Part shown: in pieces, positions 13,801 through 27,622 of the stretch
How positions within the stretch are numbered: the first letter of the stretch is position 1
Layout: each line of letters opens with the position of its first letter
NCBI GenBank assembly: GCA_036785705.1
Contig: JAWUZG010000036.1
Location: 12,767,501-12,831,500, forward strand
Source: Acanthornis magna
Taxonomy: Eukaryota; Chordata; Aves; Passeriformes; Acanthizidae
Length of the DNA stretch: 64,000 nucleotides
Direction of reading: 5' to 3'
Made by a program: the position numbers and the translations under genes
The notes under the pieces: model-generated
Seen by the model: only the letters and a program-made list of their open reading frames with translations
Databases searched by the model: none
What the model was told of the DNA's origin: nothing

Positions 13801-16179
13801 GCCTACAAACCCATGAAATTGGCTAATGACCTTGGGCAAGAGGATTTTTTTAGTATTCTCAACTGTGTTATGCATGCAGCCGACATCCTGCTTGGTTATT
13901 TAACTGTTGCAGCGTATTGAAAACTGGTTTTTGTTAAACACCTTGCAATGACACTTGAGGTTTTTCCTAAGTGATTGTAGTTCATTAAGACTTCATTAGA
14001 GAAGATAAGTAGTACAGATTATCCCTTCTAATGTGCATGTTTTAAATTTATCAACACTAAATTTTAGGAACTGTGACTCTGTCCATTCATTTTGATTCCT
14101 TTACTCATGCAGCAATGCGTAAGTCATTTTCCATCCCGACCACCGAACAGGGATTTTCCATGTGTTCTCATTTTGTTTTTCACAATGTTATTTTTACTGT
14201 TTCACAGTAAAATTGGAGATATTGCTGCTTTTTTTCCCACCAAATTAAGTGTTGGTTTTCTTTTCCTCTTTGTCTTGTGTCTCCTATCCAGCTCTTATTC
14301 AATAATGACATTTTAGGGCTCACTGATCTACTTGTGTTTACTACGCAAACATCTGCAATACCCTGAGATATTACTTCCCTTCATCATCTATCTTTAATTA
14401 CACTTCCTTTGGATTGTTGCTATACACAACTCAGCAGGACAACAGAGCAGCTCAACCAGCTCATAGCCTGGATCCATAGTTCATCCTCAGACAAGCTTAT
14501 ATATTGCTGTGGGTGTAAATACCTGAGAGACATTATGTTTAGTTTCTTACACTAAACCTCTGGCAGAAAAACTAGCTAGGTGACTGGGATTTCATGTGTC
14601 CAAATCCTTGAACATATTTTTAAAGTTTCAAAATTTTAATAGTCCAAATAAACTGTGTGAATCAGGTTGTTCACAACTAACAGGAAAGCAATTACTAAGC
14701 TTTATACATTTCTTTAGAGTACTTCAGTTGAGCATAAATTTTCCTTCATAGTTTTTGTGCAAAAGCAATTGTATTTCATTTGACCCTGTAGAATTGGACA
14801 TGGCATCCTTGAAAGTACAATAAACATCAAGAGTTTACATTCTGTTTTTATTTTATTACCAACACTTCAGAATGCTATGAATTGGGGCATGTGCGTATGT
14901 GTATTTTATGATGCCTGCATAAGCACCCTACATAGCTTATATTCATCCTTTAGCACAGCTGTTTCTCTGTGATGCAGAGATTTATTCCCTATTCAGGTGT
15001 AATAACTATTTCATTTACAAATACTCATGAAGTGTCCTGTTTCCCTGAACACAACAGAAGTGAACAAGAGCCAGAGTTCTTCACATGCGTCAGTACATGA
15101 AATTGTCCCATCTTCCTCCTGCATCTACATCTGGTTCTGGTTACCTCGCTTGTTCCTTTTCGGCCCCAAGAACGAGATACCTATGAACCAATACTATATT
15201 GTAACCCCGTGTCCTTTGCTCTAACCTGCAGTGTGGCTTAGTCCTTGGCCTTTTCTTCAGTGTTTGCAGCTCTCTTATTGTCATCTGATTGAGTATGTGA
15301 CATACCATTATGTTAATCACTGTACATTAGTATAAAAAAAAATTGAAAATAAAAATTCATTACTAAAAAAGTCAGAGTAAAGCATGAGCAGAAGCATACA
15401 GAAAAAACACAGGATGCCAGTGAAACAGTAAGTATTAGTGTAATAATTTCAGTCGTGGCATCCAAGCTGGATGTTGGTTGAAGAGGGACATTACTACCCA
15501 GGTTATCAGAGTTTTAAAGGAGGTTAATATAATGCTGATTTTTTTTAAAAGACAGCTTGGGAGGATATGTGGAAATTACGAACAGAATAATGAAACATGT
15601 TGTCCATCCAGGCTCAAGTTATCAGTAAGCCAGAGGTGAGGTTTGGTGGCATCTTGACATATGAGAAGTGTGAGGGGTTTTGTACAGAAATATTCCAACC
15701 AGAAGCAGTTATCTGGGATTTCGGAGAAAGAACAAAGTCTGTCTTCCATTTGTTTTCTTTTGTGCTGAAAGAATGAACCAGATCATATCAAGATCATTTC
15801 AAGGTCAAATATGTGTGTGCTTGATGTCCAAATATCACACACTATGCTGAAGACCCTCAGGAAGCCCTGAAAATGAGAGGCTTGCAGTTCTTCTCATGGC
15901 TTGTGGGCAAGATTAGAAAGAGGGATGATTTAGTGTTTGAATCCATTTATTGTATCTGTGAGAGGTCAAGCAGAACACACTCTAACCATGATATGAGTAT
16001 TCCAATTGACAGTCTGAGGACAGACTCATAAATCTATCTTGAGGCACTTCAAAAACCAAGCTAGTTAAGCAGAACTCAACACCTGAATTCACAGCTCAGG
16101 ACAGCATGACTCCAAATTCTAGATGTCCTTTCTCTGAATGTGTCATCAACTTTGAAGTATTGCTGCACAATATATGTTG

Positions 16180-16234
16180 AAACCAAACCAAACCAAACCA
16201 AACCAAACCAAACCAAACCAAACCAAACCAAACC
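16180..16234. repeat. (AACCA)n pentanucleotide microsatellite
   Basis: Ten perfect AACCA units plus partial ends. The purity suggests it is recent and probably length-variable. Confidence 0.97.
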
Positions 16235-19200
16235 CTGTTAAGGACACTACAGTTGACATCTGTCAGTGATTTATATAGCAGTACTTCAGGTTACAAATAA
16301 AAATACTTCTCTTCCTCCTGTCCTAAGTCTGAGAATGAAGAGTTATGATGTGCTTGCTTTTTCTTTGACCTCTCCGATCAAAGGTGTTAGACTTCAGACT
16401 CCTAACCTAACATTGAGGCCTAGGATGTGCCACCTTACTCCCTGCTGTGAATTTGCAGGAAGCAGTAAGACTGTGTTACAATCAGGATTAGAGGCCAGGT
16501 GTCCTGATGCTTGCAGACTTACACTTAACAAGGCAAGCAAGACTGTTTTACCATTAATCCTTTAGCTAAAGATCTGCACACAAGGATGCCTGAGGTATAA
16601 TTTGGGAGAAAAGCTGCTTGTACTGTCTTTCAGGGTCAGGATAGAGGGCATTATCCTCCGTTTCCTTCTACACTGGTGTAGTGGAGGGTCTCTCTTCTCT
16701 AAGCCTTTAGCCTTTTTACCTGCATTAAAAAGTATTACGTATTCTTTTTAAACCTGAACAAAGGTGAGGGATATAGGCCTGTAGGGATCAATTTTGCATT
16801 ACCTATTGTTTCTCTGCATGAGGGTTTTATAACAAGAGTAATTTATTTGATTGCTAGGTATGCTTAAAGTGTTTGGCTAGAAAGCTTTGAACTTCAGTGA
16901 AGTAAAAGAAGCAAGCTGTTCATTTAATCAGCACATTTAATTCATCCTGCTTTGCATGCTGTGCCACACTGTCTTCTTTCCATATAAGGATTCTGTGGTA
17001 TCTTCCTGCAGCACCCCTGCCTCTCTTCTGCAAGCAGCCAAAGATGGCTTTGTGCATATTGCTTATATATATGCTATAGGCCCAACTCCTTTTTGGTGTG
17101 CAATGTAGCAGCTACCTCCTTCTTGCATATCTCTTCTTTTCAGGTGAGTTGTTTATATTCAAGGTTGCTTCTTTTCCTTTTTTTTTTCCACACTGACTGA
17201 GAGCATGTTCTTAATTTATCTTGCTTTTAAATATTTATCTTTGCACTGTGTGACTAAGTGAGAAGTGAATCAGCAAACTGAGTTTTGGTTATATTAAGAA
17301 TTTATATCATTTTTGGGTGTCTTCTGCCTTTAGATATTTCATTTTGTTTATTCCTGTTAATTCATCAGATTTCTCTTTAAGCAGCCATTGTTTAGAATGC
17401 AATGAGGATTTTCTAGTGCTATGCAAAAATTTTAGAAAAACCTTCAAGGAAAAATTGAGGAGTGGGAGGAAAGATTTACTAATTTAGCAATCATATATTA
17501 AGAAAAAATATAGCATATTTGTTTCATGATTTAGTAAGATTAAGGCTATTATTTCTCTCAGACTCACACATGACACATAAATATGTAATATGTAATTAAA
17601 AAAATTAATAGGACCTTTTGTGTTACTTTCAGTAGTCTCTATTTTTTAAAATCTGGTTTACCTTCATATTCTAAATTGTCTAAATACAGTAAGGTACTTC
17701 AGAGCCTTCAGAGATTATCTACCACACATTTTAGAAAAGGTACTTGATTATCACTTAGCATCTCTTCCTTTTTACTCAACTTGAAGGTTTTCAGATAACT
17801 CATAATTTGTTTCAGTCACATCCTCTCTTCCATTCTAAGTCCTTCCCCTGCCAGATGTCCAGAGAAAGAAGTTGAAATTTTTTTATGCAATTATTGATCT
17901 ATTCAGCACTGTTCTGACAAATAAGAAAAGACAATATAGATTTAAACCTTGTTGTTCAAATTATCTTCTCTTTTTCCAAATGGAAGACAGAAGCTATCAA
18001 TGCTCACCTGGAGGTCATGGGATTGCCATGTGAAGCACTAGGTCCATGAGACAAGCCCTCTTTCCCTGAATGTGCTCTGCGTGTCCCCCAGAGACTCTGC
18101 GGCTCTCAAGAAAAGAAAGTAGTTCAATTGCGTTGCACTTGAAGTAGTAGTTCAGTTGCATTCTCCTTCCCCTCCCAAACCTCCCAGATCTGTGCTTCAG
18201 GTTGGCCTTGGATTGCATAAATTCGTTTATATGGACTGTCTGCCTGAGAGAGGTAGTCATCATTTGTGTCTTTGAACAAAAGGCTTGATAAGACTGAACA
18301 CCCTGCTTGAAATTTCTTCTCTTTTTTGATTGTTTTGTTTTTGGGGGTTTTTTGTGTTGAAAGAGTACCATTGATCTCTTTACCCCTTGATGGGTCCCAC
18401 TGGCAATTCCCCAGCTTGTAAATCCACAGTGCATCATTCAAAAGCCTACTCACGGAGGGCACTTTGTGTCTGTGAACAGAGCTATCAATAAAGTCCTTGT
18501 TTTAGAGGACAATCTGAAGGTGACCTTTTAGCTGTCTTGGTTATATCTTGAAATCTAGCCTCACACTGCAGTAAAATCTGGCAGACCCAGGAAATAATGA
18601 CTTCCATTTCATTCAGTGCCTGTGATCTGCAGCCCCCATGTTTAGAGGGTTAAAGGAGCTCAAAGCAGCACACATTGCTAAGAAGACAATGAGGGGTAGC
18701 TAAAATTTCTGAGGACTAGAGATTTTATACCCAATGTTTTCTTACTCTAATCCAGCAGATGCTGACAAAGGCGTGTATAAATGAAGCCAGATTTTCTGTA
18801 ACCTCCCATTCATCTGTGAACAACAGAGACCTCAATTTCAAATGTTGCTATGCAGATTTTAGCTTCATTGAAATCCAGGAATTTTTCAAGATTAAATCAG
18901 CCAAAGCCTCTCTTTGTTGTGGGACCTGGTGATTAATACCATCAGGATTTTCAGATATGTTGCTCTTCCTGCTGCTTATTTCAATCTGTCTTAGCTCTGC
19001 TGGTCAGTGTAGGAAAACACAGGGCTGCCTCCCCAAATACACTCACTGTGGCTGAGGCACTATTTCGGGCAGAGATCAGGGGATGAAAGGAGGCTGGATG
19101 GCAGGAGGTGGCAACGCTTCACAGTTCTGCCATGCACACAGAGGTGTACTCAGCTGACCTCGAAGTCTGCCTCAAGCCGAGTCCTGCGTTTTTACTTCTT

Positions 19201-19528
19201 CCTCTACTCCATACCTTATAAGGAACTGGTGACCAACTCATTCATTCACAATTACTTGTTTGAAATTTTAGACTTTCATTTCCAGCCATGCATAGGAAAT
19301 GTTTTCGTCTTTTGATTTTTCAGTACATTACTTCACTCTACTCCGCAATACAGAGCAATTCTACTGATGAATTTTCGATTTTCTGATGCTTGTCCTTATA
19401 AGCTTTCCATACAAAGATTACTGTCTACCCAAGCACCTGTTTAATGAACATGGTTGTGTCCTCTGAGAGGGGTGCTTACCCACTGAAGTCACTGACAAAG
19501 TACCAATAAAACAACATTAAACTGTTCT

Positions 19529-19632
19529 GGTTTGGGTTGGTTTTTTTTGTTTGTTTTTTTCTTTTTTTTCTTTTTTTTTTTTTTTTTTTGGTTTTGTTTG
19601 TTTTGGGGTTTTTGTTGTTTTTTTTTTTTTTT
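19529..19632. repeat. T-rich low-complexity tract with GGTTTG words
   Basis: Long T runs interrupted by single C and by TTTGTTTG, TTTGGGG and GTTGTT. It resembles the complement of the A/C-rich tract at 8.4 kb. It may be an expanded poly(A)-like tail in minus orientation or a plain simple repeat. No element body was recognised on either side. Confidence 0.85.
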
Positions 19633-22600
19633 GTCAGAAAGAAGCTGCAACCTTACAAATACATTAGTGAACATGGTTTATACAGCAGGCTTTAAAGACC
19701 TCACAGGCAGAGTGAGATAAACTTTAATTTTTGAAAGTTCAGCATGAGCCCTAGGAGAGGCCTCTAGATTATTGAAATGCCACTGTGTTCTGTTTTCAAA
19801 AGTGTTAAAAAGTTTTACATCTAATCTCCTAATGTTTTTCTAGAATGTTGCATTTATGTCTGAATGTGTTGCTGTCAAATTCTGCAATAATCAGGATTTC
19901 CTTTTAAAGCTAGTTTTTGGGGTCAGGGACAAACACTATATTTTTGTTTGCAAAACAGTGATGGAGAACAAAATTTGTATTTTAGGGCTAGCTAGGGCTT
20001 GGGAGGCAAAGAGATACATATACATGTACCCATATGTATCTATAACCCAGTCTTTCAATTTGTGAATAAGGTAGCAGCACTACCGACATTCTGAATGAAT
20101 ACACAACCTCCCCTTAAAGAAAAAAACAACAAAAAAACTTACTTTATTTTTAATCCTAGAAATAAAATCTGAACTCTAATGCCTCCCTCCATCTTCTGTG
20201 AGTCAGCAGGAGTAAACCTGCAGTTTACTTGCTTGTAGGGTGAGTCAGCAAGACAATCCTGCCACCCTGTGCCAGACAGGATGTAGACAGGGAAATGGAT
20301 TTTATTGTTGTCTTTGGCCATTGGCAACCCTCACAGAATGAATTTTGATCAGCAGTACCCCAAAATCAGAGTGTGGTTAGAGTAATTAAAAATCTACCAT
20401 CAGGACTTCAAAGGGAAAAAAAAACTCAACCAACCCCCCCCCACCCCAAAACCTCAGTACAATTATGTAAGTCATACTTAACTAGTTAAACCAGCTTCAA
20501 TTAACAATGAGATTAAGATAGTGCCATTTTGCCAATCCAGTTTCAGGTATCTCAGAAAAAAGGTAGAAATTCACATGTTCAGATGAAAACTAGGCCACAT
20601 GTATTACGACTGAAAATTTCAGACCTCAAATCCCTTGTGTTTGCAAGTGCATAGCCACACAGGGAAATTAGTTCCAAAGAGGAATGGGTGGAAGAATACA
20701 ATGGGAGAATTAAAGTTTAAAGCCTAGTGTTCGAGTATAGTTCTGAATGTTTCCTTTGCTCTGCTACCAGAGTATAACAGGTTAAGTAACCTTAAAGACA
20801 AAATGCCACTAGGACTTACACCAATTTTGGTGTAAAATAGTACTAACAGAGGAAACATATCCTTGATGTTTTAGTAGAGCAATGCTGTCTGTCTTATCAA
20901 GGAGAAATAAAATAACTCACATGATTGCCCTGACACTTGCATGGTGCATGAATCCTTTACAAGGATAGGTCAAGATAATTTGTCACAGGTGGCTTCAATG
21001 ACCTGGTAAGCTTTTTCAGTGATTAAAATTAGGTATGATTTCTTTCAACTCCATCTGTGACACTTTAACACAGGCATTTCAGAACACAGTTTATGCGCAT
21101 GTAAGACTGAGTTATTTATGAAAGAGTTCATGAAAAGTACCAAATGGGAAAAATAACCCAAAATTATCTAAGACAACTGGACATAAGAGAAGTAATAGCA
21201 GAGTTCATTTAAGCTTGAAAGAAATCAAAACTAAAACAATAGAGGAAATTAAATCCAAAGCAGTGAATTTGATAAGTGAGAGAAACTTGGAAGTCCTTCC
21301 TGGTGAAACAGGTAGAAAGGGATTAAGAGTGACAAATGTGCAATGAATTTCATAACGAGATTTGACAGTAAAAAGTCAGGGTCAACTCAGAGTTCCTGAG
21401 AATTGTTTAATCAGAAGTTCCTAAAAATGGGGATATCCTGTTGGCAGATACTTGCCATGTATATTGTAAATATGAATCTGGATTTTCTATTTAAAAGAAA
21501 ATATAAAAAAATAAATAACCCTGTGTGATCCAGCTCAATGATTGCTATAGAACTCTCAATATTGTTTCAAAACAAAAGAACTTGACTGTGCCTTTAAGAA
21601 CTTCACTGCTTCCAAAATGCCACTACTGTGTAGATGCTCTTTGGGGCTGGAGGTGAGAGGCTAGTCAGTAATTCCAGAAGTGATAGAGTCTCTTTGGTAG
21701 GCAGTGCAGTCCAGGGTTAAGGGATTGTTACAGGTGCAGTGAAGAAGAAAGTATTCTTCTTCAGATATGAGACTGTAGGACCAAAAGAACTTGCTCAGCA
21801 TCAGTACTGCTTGCTTAACTATATATATATATATTTAATTATCAAAAGCCCATCACTGTAAGGAAGAAAAACAGAAAATGAGGACACATAGATATCTGTC
21901 TATTCCTGTTTCCTTATACATATATATTCTTTTATATAAGAATGCAAAATGGTAAGCAAAAAAAATGTTAAGTGGCAGCAATTTCTCATTTACTTGAAAG
22001 CGTAATATACGCAAACAGATGCTGTAGTTGCTTTAGTACATTTCTTCATAATTCCCTTGTTTTATAGCTCTGTTTTTCAAATACCAGTGTTAGGATCAGC
22101 TGGATTGATTAGGGTCATTACTCGGAATTCCAGCGACAGTCTGGGCAATCAACATAAATTGGTGATAAACAGAATCATTTATTTGGAAGCATCTGGAACA
22201 TGAAAAAAAGAGGATAATGAAAAGATGTGCACGTGCAGTCTGTATTTTGCCTTTTATTGTTTCCATGAATATTATTTTCCTATAAATACTTTTTCCATCT
22301 ACTTTCAAACCCTATTTTTTTTAATGTTTTCACTGTGCATGTGTGATAGCAGCTTTGAAGGATGATAATTTAATGGTGGGTTTCTCAGTGGGGAGAAAAT
22401 TAAAATGTACAGCCTTTTGTCTGTGTGGCGAGTTGTTAAATCACTTCCCACAGTATGACACAGCTTGTGGCATTATGCATGACATAAAAACTCTTCATTA
22501 ACATGTGTCCTACTGTGAAAAATGTGCTATATTTGTTGGTCTGCCCATAAGTAAACCTTGTTGTAAAAGAGGACTTTGTTCTCCTGTGAATACTGTTAAA

Positions 22601-23125
22601 TATTGAGATGTACTTTATCTTGTTTTATCTTGATAAAAAATACAGGGAAGTTGCTTGGAAGATCTCTTTGTCCTTAGTGTCTAACACACTATTTATTATC
22701 TATTATTCACTACTTATGTAATTATCCATTCAACTTTTCTAAACAAAAAACCTGGAAAACCGGTGTATACTGCACAGCAGAAACGGAAGAAATACAGTTG
22801 ACTGACAAGCAATTTACTCTCTTTTATGAATTCTACATACCTTCAGCCAGAGCCCACCTTTCGTAGGAGTGGGTCATGAACTCCCCCACAAATTCTCTGT
22901 TATCTGTCGACTTGACAAAACAGGCTATGGTGTGTGCAATGTCAGGGGGGTGATTTACTGTGTGTGGTGACCTTACTCTGCCTAGGGCTGTGTAGGTATA
23001 GGAAAATACCCCACCTGGTGGGCTTTTTATCTAGAGACAGGCCATCATAACTCCAGCACAGGAGGCACTGCGGCGGAGGGATACCAAGTACAGTATTTTA
23101 TTTTATAGATATATATATATTTTTT

Positions 23126-23154
23126 TTACTATATTTTATTAATAAATATAGTAA
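23126..23154. repeat. AT-rich perfect inverted repeat (11-bp arms)
   Basis: TTACTATATTT at 23126-23136 is the exact reverse complement of AAATATAGTAA at 23144-23154, with a 7-nt spacer. It lies inside a very AT-rich patch (23095-23175), so chance is a reasonable explanation. Confidence 0.7.
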
Positions 23155-24569
23155 TTATTTTTATTAGTACAGTAATTTCATAACTAGGCTCCTGCTACAC
23201 TAGCATTGGAAAGCAGCTTCAAAGTGTATTTGACAGCTGTGAAAAAAGCAGGAAGCAAAGATTTTGCCCAAGATCTAACGACATCCACAATCTAATTAAC
23301 ACAAATGGAGTATGCTCTGCATGCTTCTGGTCCTTCATTGTCACTCCAACTAAAGAGAAGTATGTAAAAATTAGAATTTAAAATTAATGTCTTTTGCCAA
23401 CAATATACTGATTTGGTACCATAGACCATTATCCCAGGGATTTGCATTTTAATGTCAGAAACTAATTTTTAGACAATAACAAACACTTGATACTCTTACT
23501 TGAAACAACAATGTACAGAAACAGTGCACCAAAACTAATACATGGACTCTTCAGAAAAATATTTGTATACTGCATGAAAGATGAAACGTAACTCAATAAA
23601 ATACTCAGCAGGGAACTCTGTGTGGGAAGGCACTTCCATGTGCAGAGTAGGAACAGCTAGAAATAGTTGACTAGAAAGACAGTTCTGATTGATGAACATC
23701 TGTAATGCCTTTCCTCTCATCTTAATCACCACACAGAACTGTGTAATTATTAACGCTATATCGGTTCTTATTGCATTGTATTATAAGCAGACCCAGAGTG
23801 GACATCACTGAGCAAACATATACTTCCTTTTTATAATTATGGTAATGGAATATCTCCCAGAATAAATGCTGTAAACACACAGAGAACATCAGCTCTTACA
23901 TCTTTAGCTGTTATCTCCCCTTTCTATCTTCTTTTTTGTTTTTAGTTAAGTAAACTTTTTACAAAATGTCATATTTCCTTGAAAAAGGTTATAAAAATGC
24001 ACATATTAAAGATCATATCAGTTTTATCTCCAAAAGAACTGTATTAATTTTGAATATCTTTACAGCCTGTCAAAACTGAAATGTAACACGTGGTTTTCTA
24101 AAATGAAGTTATGGCCTCAGAAGCTTGTAGTGGGGTCTTTTTTATTAAAGTAGATGCAGTTCTTACCAGAACAATGAAAACCTGTGATGCTCTGGGTAAT
24201 GTACATTTTGACTAGCTTTCTGGCTGATAATGAACCAGAAATTTGTTAGTGTCACACCTGTCAGGCTGCTTCTGCATCATCAGTATATCTCCCTCCAAGG
24301 AAAAGTTAAATGTATAGCCTTCCATTGCGTGGTGTGCACGCTTTATCCCTGCACAAGGAAGATAAAGCCTGTCAGAATCATTGGTATTCTTCTGCTTTCT
24401 TCAGTAGCAGGGTTTTTGTTTTTTTTCACAAGCATAAGGCATTTTTCTTCATTTGCCCTTCAATCCAGACAGAAAACACACTATTGCATAAACAACAACT
24501 GACACATCAAATACAGTCAGTCTTGAGCAATATTCATATATCCAGCTCTGTTGCAAGTATGGAGGTGTT

Positions 24570-25095
24570 GATATACCCCATTTTTGATATTGCATTTCTA
24601 AAGGAAACTCTCCTGTCCAGCCAACCAGGAGCCACATCCGCATCACTGTGCTGGGACCGAAGTCTCTTCACAGTGGGTGGATTCAGTGACCCAACAGGTG
24701 CCCCTACACACCCCACACATGCACAGTCAGACCAGGTTTCCTCATTGGCTTTCCCACCTTTCCCACGACAGAGTCTCAGACATCCATAGGTGTCTGGATC
24801 CTTAAAATAATTTAATCATGGGGCAGTAACAAATCAACAGCTGGAGCTGGTGCCTTTGAGGATGGACCCCTAACAAAAACGCTCTCAGCTTTTACACCCT
24901 CCCAGTCTAAGCTCTCAAAAGTCCAGGGTGATCAGTTCCTGCTGTGTCTGAGTGTCTGGTCAGCTGGCTGGCACCACAGGTTCCCAGGCCCCTTGTTATG
25001 CAAAGGTAGTGCAGGTTTAGTTTTCCTCGAGTTCCTGCCACCAGAGCTCAAACTGCAGCTCACACTGCCCCTGCTCACTGAGCTACCCGCAAGAA
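24570..25095 (-). mobile_element. Probable decayed LTR/ERV fragment
   Basis: Base composition changes sharply here from the AT-rich intron. Read on the minus strand, the order resembles an avian LTR. There is a GGGTGTAAAAGC TATA-like element near 24.9 kb, then GGCACCAGCTCCAGCTGTTG, then an ATTAAATTATTTTAAGG stretch where a poly(A) signal would be expected (near 24.82 kb), then a GC-richer segment. I recall similar 'GCACCAGCTC-AGCTGTTGAT' sequence in bird ERV LTRs, but this is memory only. Clear TG/CA ends and a target-site duplication were not found, so the limits are approximate. The open frames in it are broken and show no retroviral domain. Confidence 0.4.
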
Positions 25096-27580
25096 ATGTA
25101 TCCTTAGCACATCCACTTCTCCCCACACCCTTCTCCCCTTGCTGTTTTGTGATACTAAGGATGGAAGAAATTTATTTTGCTCATTTTTGTCCCCCTTTCA
25201 TTGCCCTTCTCTATCAATTTTCATTACTCCTGTGTTGCCACAGGACATTTTAGCTTATTCTCTATCATATGTTGGTAAGTGCTTGCAGTCAGCAGGTGCC
25301 AGTACCATCACTGAAAATAAACAGAACAAATTCAATATACATCATTCATTCTGGACAGAAGTGAACATGCTAAAACATCCAGTAGATTTAAACCTTCCTT
25401 GAAAATGATTGACGTGCAATTTTCCCATTTTGGTCTCGTGTTCATCTACATCAGCTTTTTATTTTGATAATTATTTCCTTTATCAATTACTTTTCATGGT
25501 TTTCACTAATTGCTTCAATAATTATAAAGGGGTTAATAAACGCAAGAAATGAAACAATTGAGCTTTTGTGGCCTGCAGGCGGAGCACACCAGAATGATGA
25601 AACAGGTAGCAATTATTTCAAAAGTTGCAAAAATCCAGATCTTCCTTGTCAGTAGAGGAGAAAAGATTCTGAGCTGTTTCTTAAAGATAGTTCTGTTTCT
25701 TGGGGGTTGTGTATGGCTCTAGCTATTCATCAGGACAATTAAAATCTGGCAAATGTTAGCATCTTCTTTTTATTATTTCTGACATTGTTACTAATTATTT
25801 CCGATATATTCCTACTATGCCAATGACTATGGCCACAAAATGTCTAGTATTCAAGTACTCCAGGACCCTTTGTCTTGTTTTTGCTAAGACTACTGCAGAT
25901 ATTTAACCTTAGTACTGTCTTCAAAATCCCAGGTAGAGAGTTGAGTTGGGATTTTGGTTGGTAGGTTTACACATTTTGAATGGCCTATTTCCCACTAACA
26001 CCAGATTATTTACTGGAGAACAGATGAAAAGCCTGAGGCCACCTCTCTTCCTGCCCTGCCTGCAGCAAGGTCTAAGCACCAAGTGCAGAGCAACTGGTAC
26101 AAAGCCAGATTCCAAATGACCATCAGGATTGAGCATTGCAATCATTTAATGTGCTGTACAGGGGCTATACATGCCCCATTTTCATCATATCCACAAGATA
26201 AGCATGAGAGAGAGAGAGGGGCTGGGTAAACTCCAGGATGCTGGGCCATTCCTAAGGCACAAAACCTATCAGCACTGCTGGGAATAATAAGCATTTAGGA
26301 GATATAAAGGAGGGCATGGGGAAAAGAGCGGAGCTTATGGTGTGCACTGAAGTGTTGAAAACACTTGGTTGTGTGAGGGAGACCAGACTCACCCTGTCTT
26401 GAATGGAAAGTGTGTCGGACCTCTTCACAGCCAGGGTGGGAAAGGACTTGTGGCGTGATCCCATCTCCTGAAAAGATGGGAATGACAGAGCTTCCCCTTA
26501 CCATCCCTGTCTGTATGAGGGGTTGGAGAGGGTTGTGGTGTGTCTTCCCACATCACAGGATGGAGACTGGGGGAAGCGGGAAAGCGGCCTTTCATTGCTT
26601 TATTTACAGAAGAAAAATGATAGCACCTGAAAAAGCTGGAGAGCAACTCTTCCTGCTCCCAGGAGTAATGACACTTGGCACACTCAATAGCAAATAAAAG
26701 CAGGAAGTTCAGCTGGGGACACGGCATGCTTTTGGAAACACCTCCAAACTCATAGTTGCTGCTCTGGTATTACCTCTCACCAAATACTTTAATAAACTGA
26801 GAAAGTTTTAGAATAGATAACCTGGACTCCACCCCAGATCCCACCACTACACTGTGACCTCTCACAGTTCAGCTAATGGGCTTTGCAGTCACCATGCTGT
26901 AGATGAAGATGGGAGGATTTTAAGGATTGATCAGTGAACTCAACATAACAGTTACTTAAAAAAAAAAAACCAGTTTTGGTAGAGCTTTTTTCAATTTGGT
27001 TTTGGGTTGGTTGAAGTTTTTTGCTTAGGTTTTTTATTATTTCTTTTCCCTGGCAAGATGATGCACCCCAGTTCATGGAGTACTCCTTTCAGAAATCAGA
27101 ATATCAGAAGTACATGTTCCCTGACCTTGCTGGTATAAATATTACACACAATGCTCCTCTGTAGTATTTTTATTAGGGTGTTTCTCTTGCTGTCTGTGCA
27201 TGTGACTTACTACATAATTAATCTAAAAAGCCTGCAGAACCCAACCCCTCTATGGTAGGAACGGAGGACTCGGTCCAAATAAAGGTACATAGATCGAGGC
27301 TGTCTCTAAAATTTCATATTCCTGGTATATTTACTGTATGGACATGTCTTAACTGAGCATATTTGTTTACCTATTGTGCAATCTGTGGGTGAAAATATAC
27401 TAGAGACTATTCCAGGTTATATGAATATTTGTCCTGGACATACATGAGTCAGTAAAAAATGATCCTCTGAAGAGATATTCGTGATCCCAAGGTATGCCAG
27501 CGGTGGGTGCTACCTTAAATGTATTAAGTACAACAAAGAACAGATTGGCCTTCTGCAGCAGTTTCTCCTAGGAGCAATGC

Positions 27581-27622
27581 TGTGTTTTCCACTAAAAGTC
27601 TGAACTTTTAGTGGAAAATATA
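27581..27622. repeat. Perfect hairpin (15-bp arms, 4-nt loop)
   Basis: TTTTCCACTAAAAGT (27585-27599) is the exact reverse complement of ACTTTTAGTGGAAAA (27604-27618), separated by CTGA. Allowing G-U pairs, the stem extends to about 19 bp (27581-27622). It is too short for a typical pre-microRNA of about 60-80 nt. A template-switch inversion is one way such a palindrome could arise. Confidence 0.9.

Larger units (their letters stand above)
10831..24569 (+). other. RAB3C: RAB3C intronic sequence without recognisable genes
   Basis: AT-rich sequence between the solo LTR and the probable LTR remnant at 24.6 kb. It contains the pentanucleotide array at 16.2 kb, the T/G-rich tract at 19.5 kb, a C-rich stretch near 20.43 kb, a short (AT)n at 21.82 kb and an AT-rich inverted repeat at 23.13 kb. 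I looked for the missing Rab3 exon carrying the YDITNEESF motif and did not see it. No other exon, tRNA or snRNA could be supported. Confidence 0.55.
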
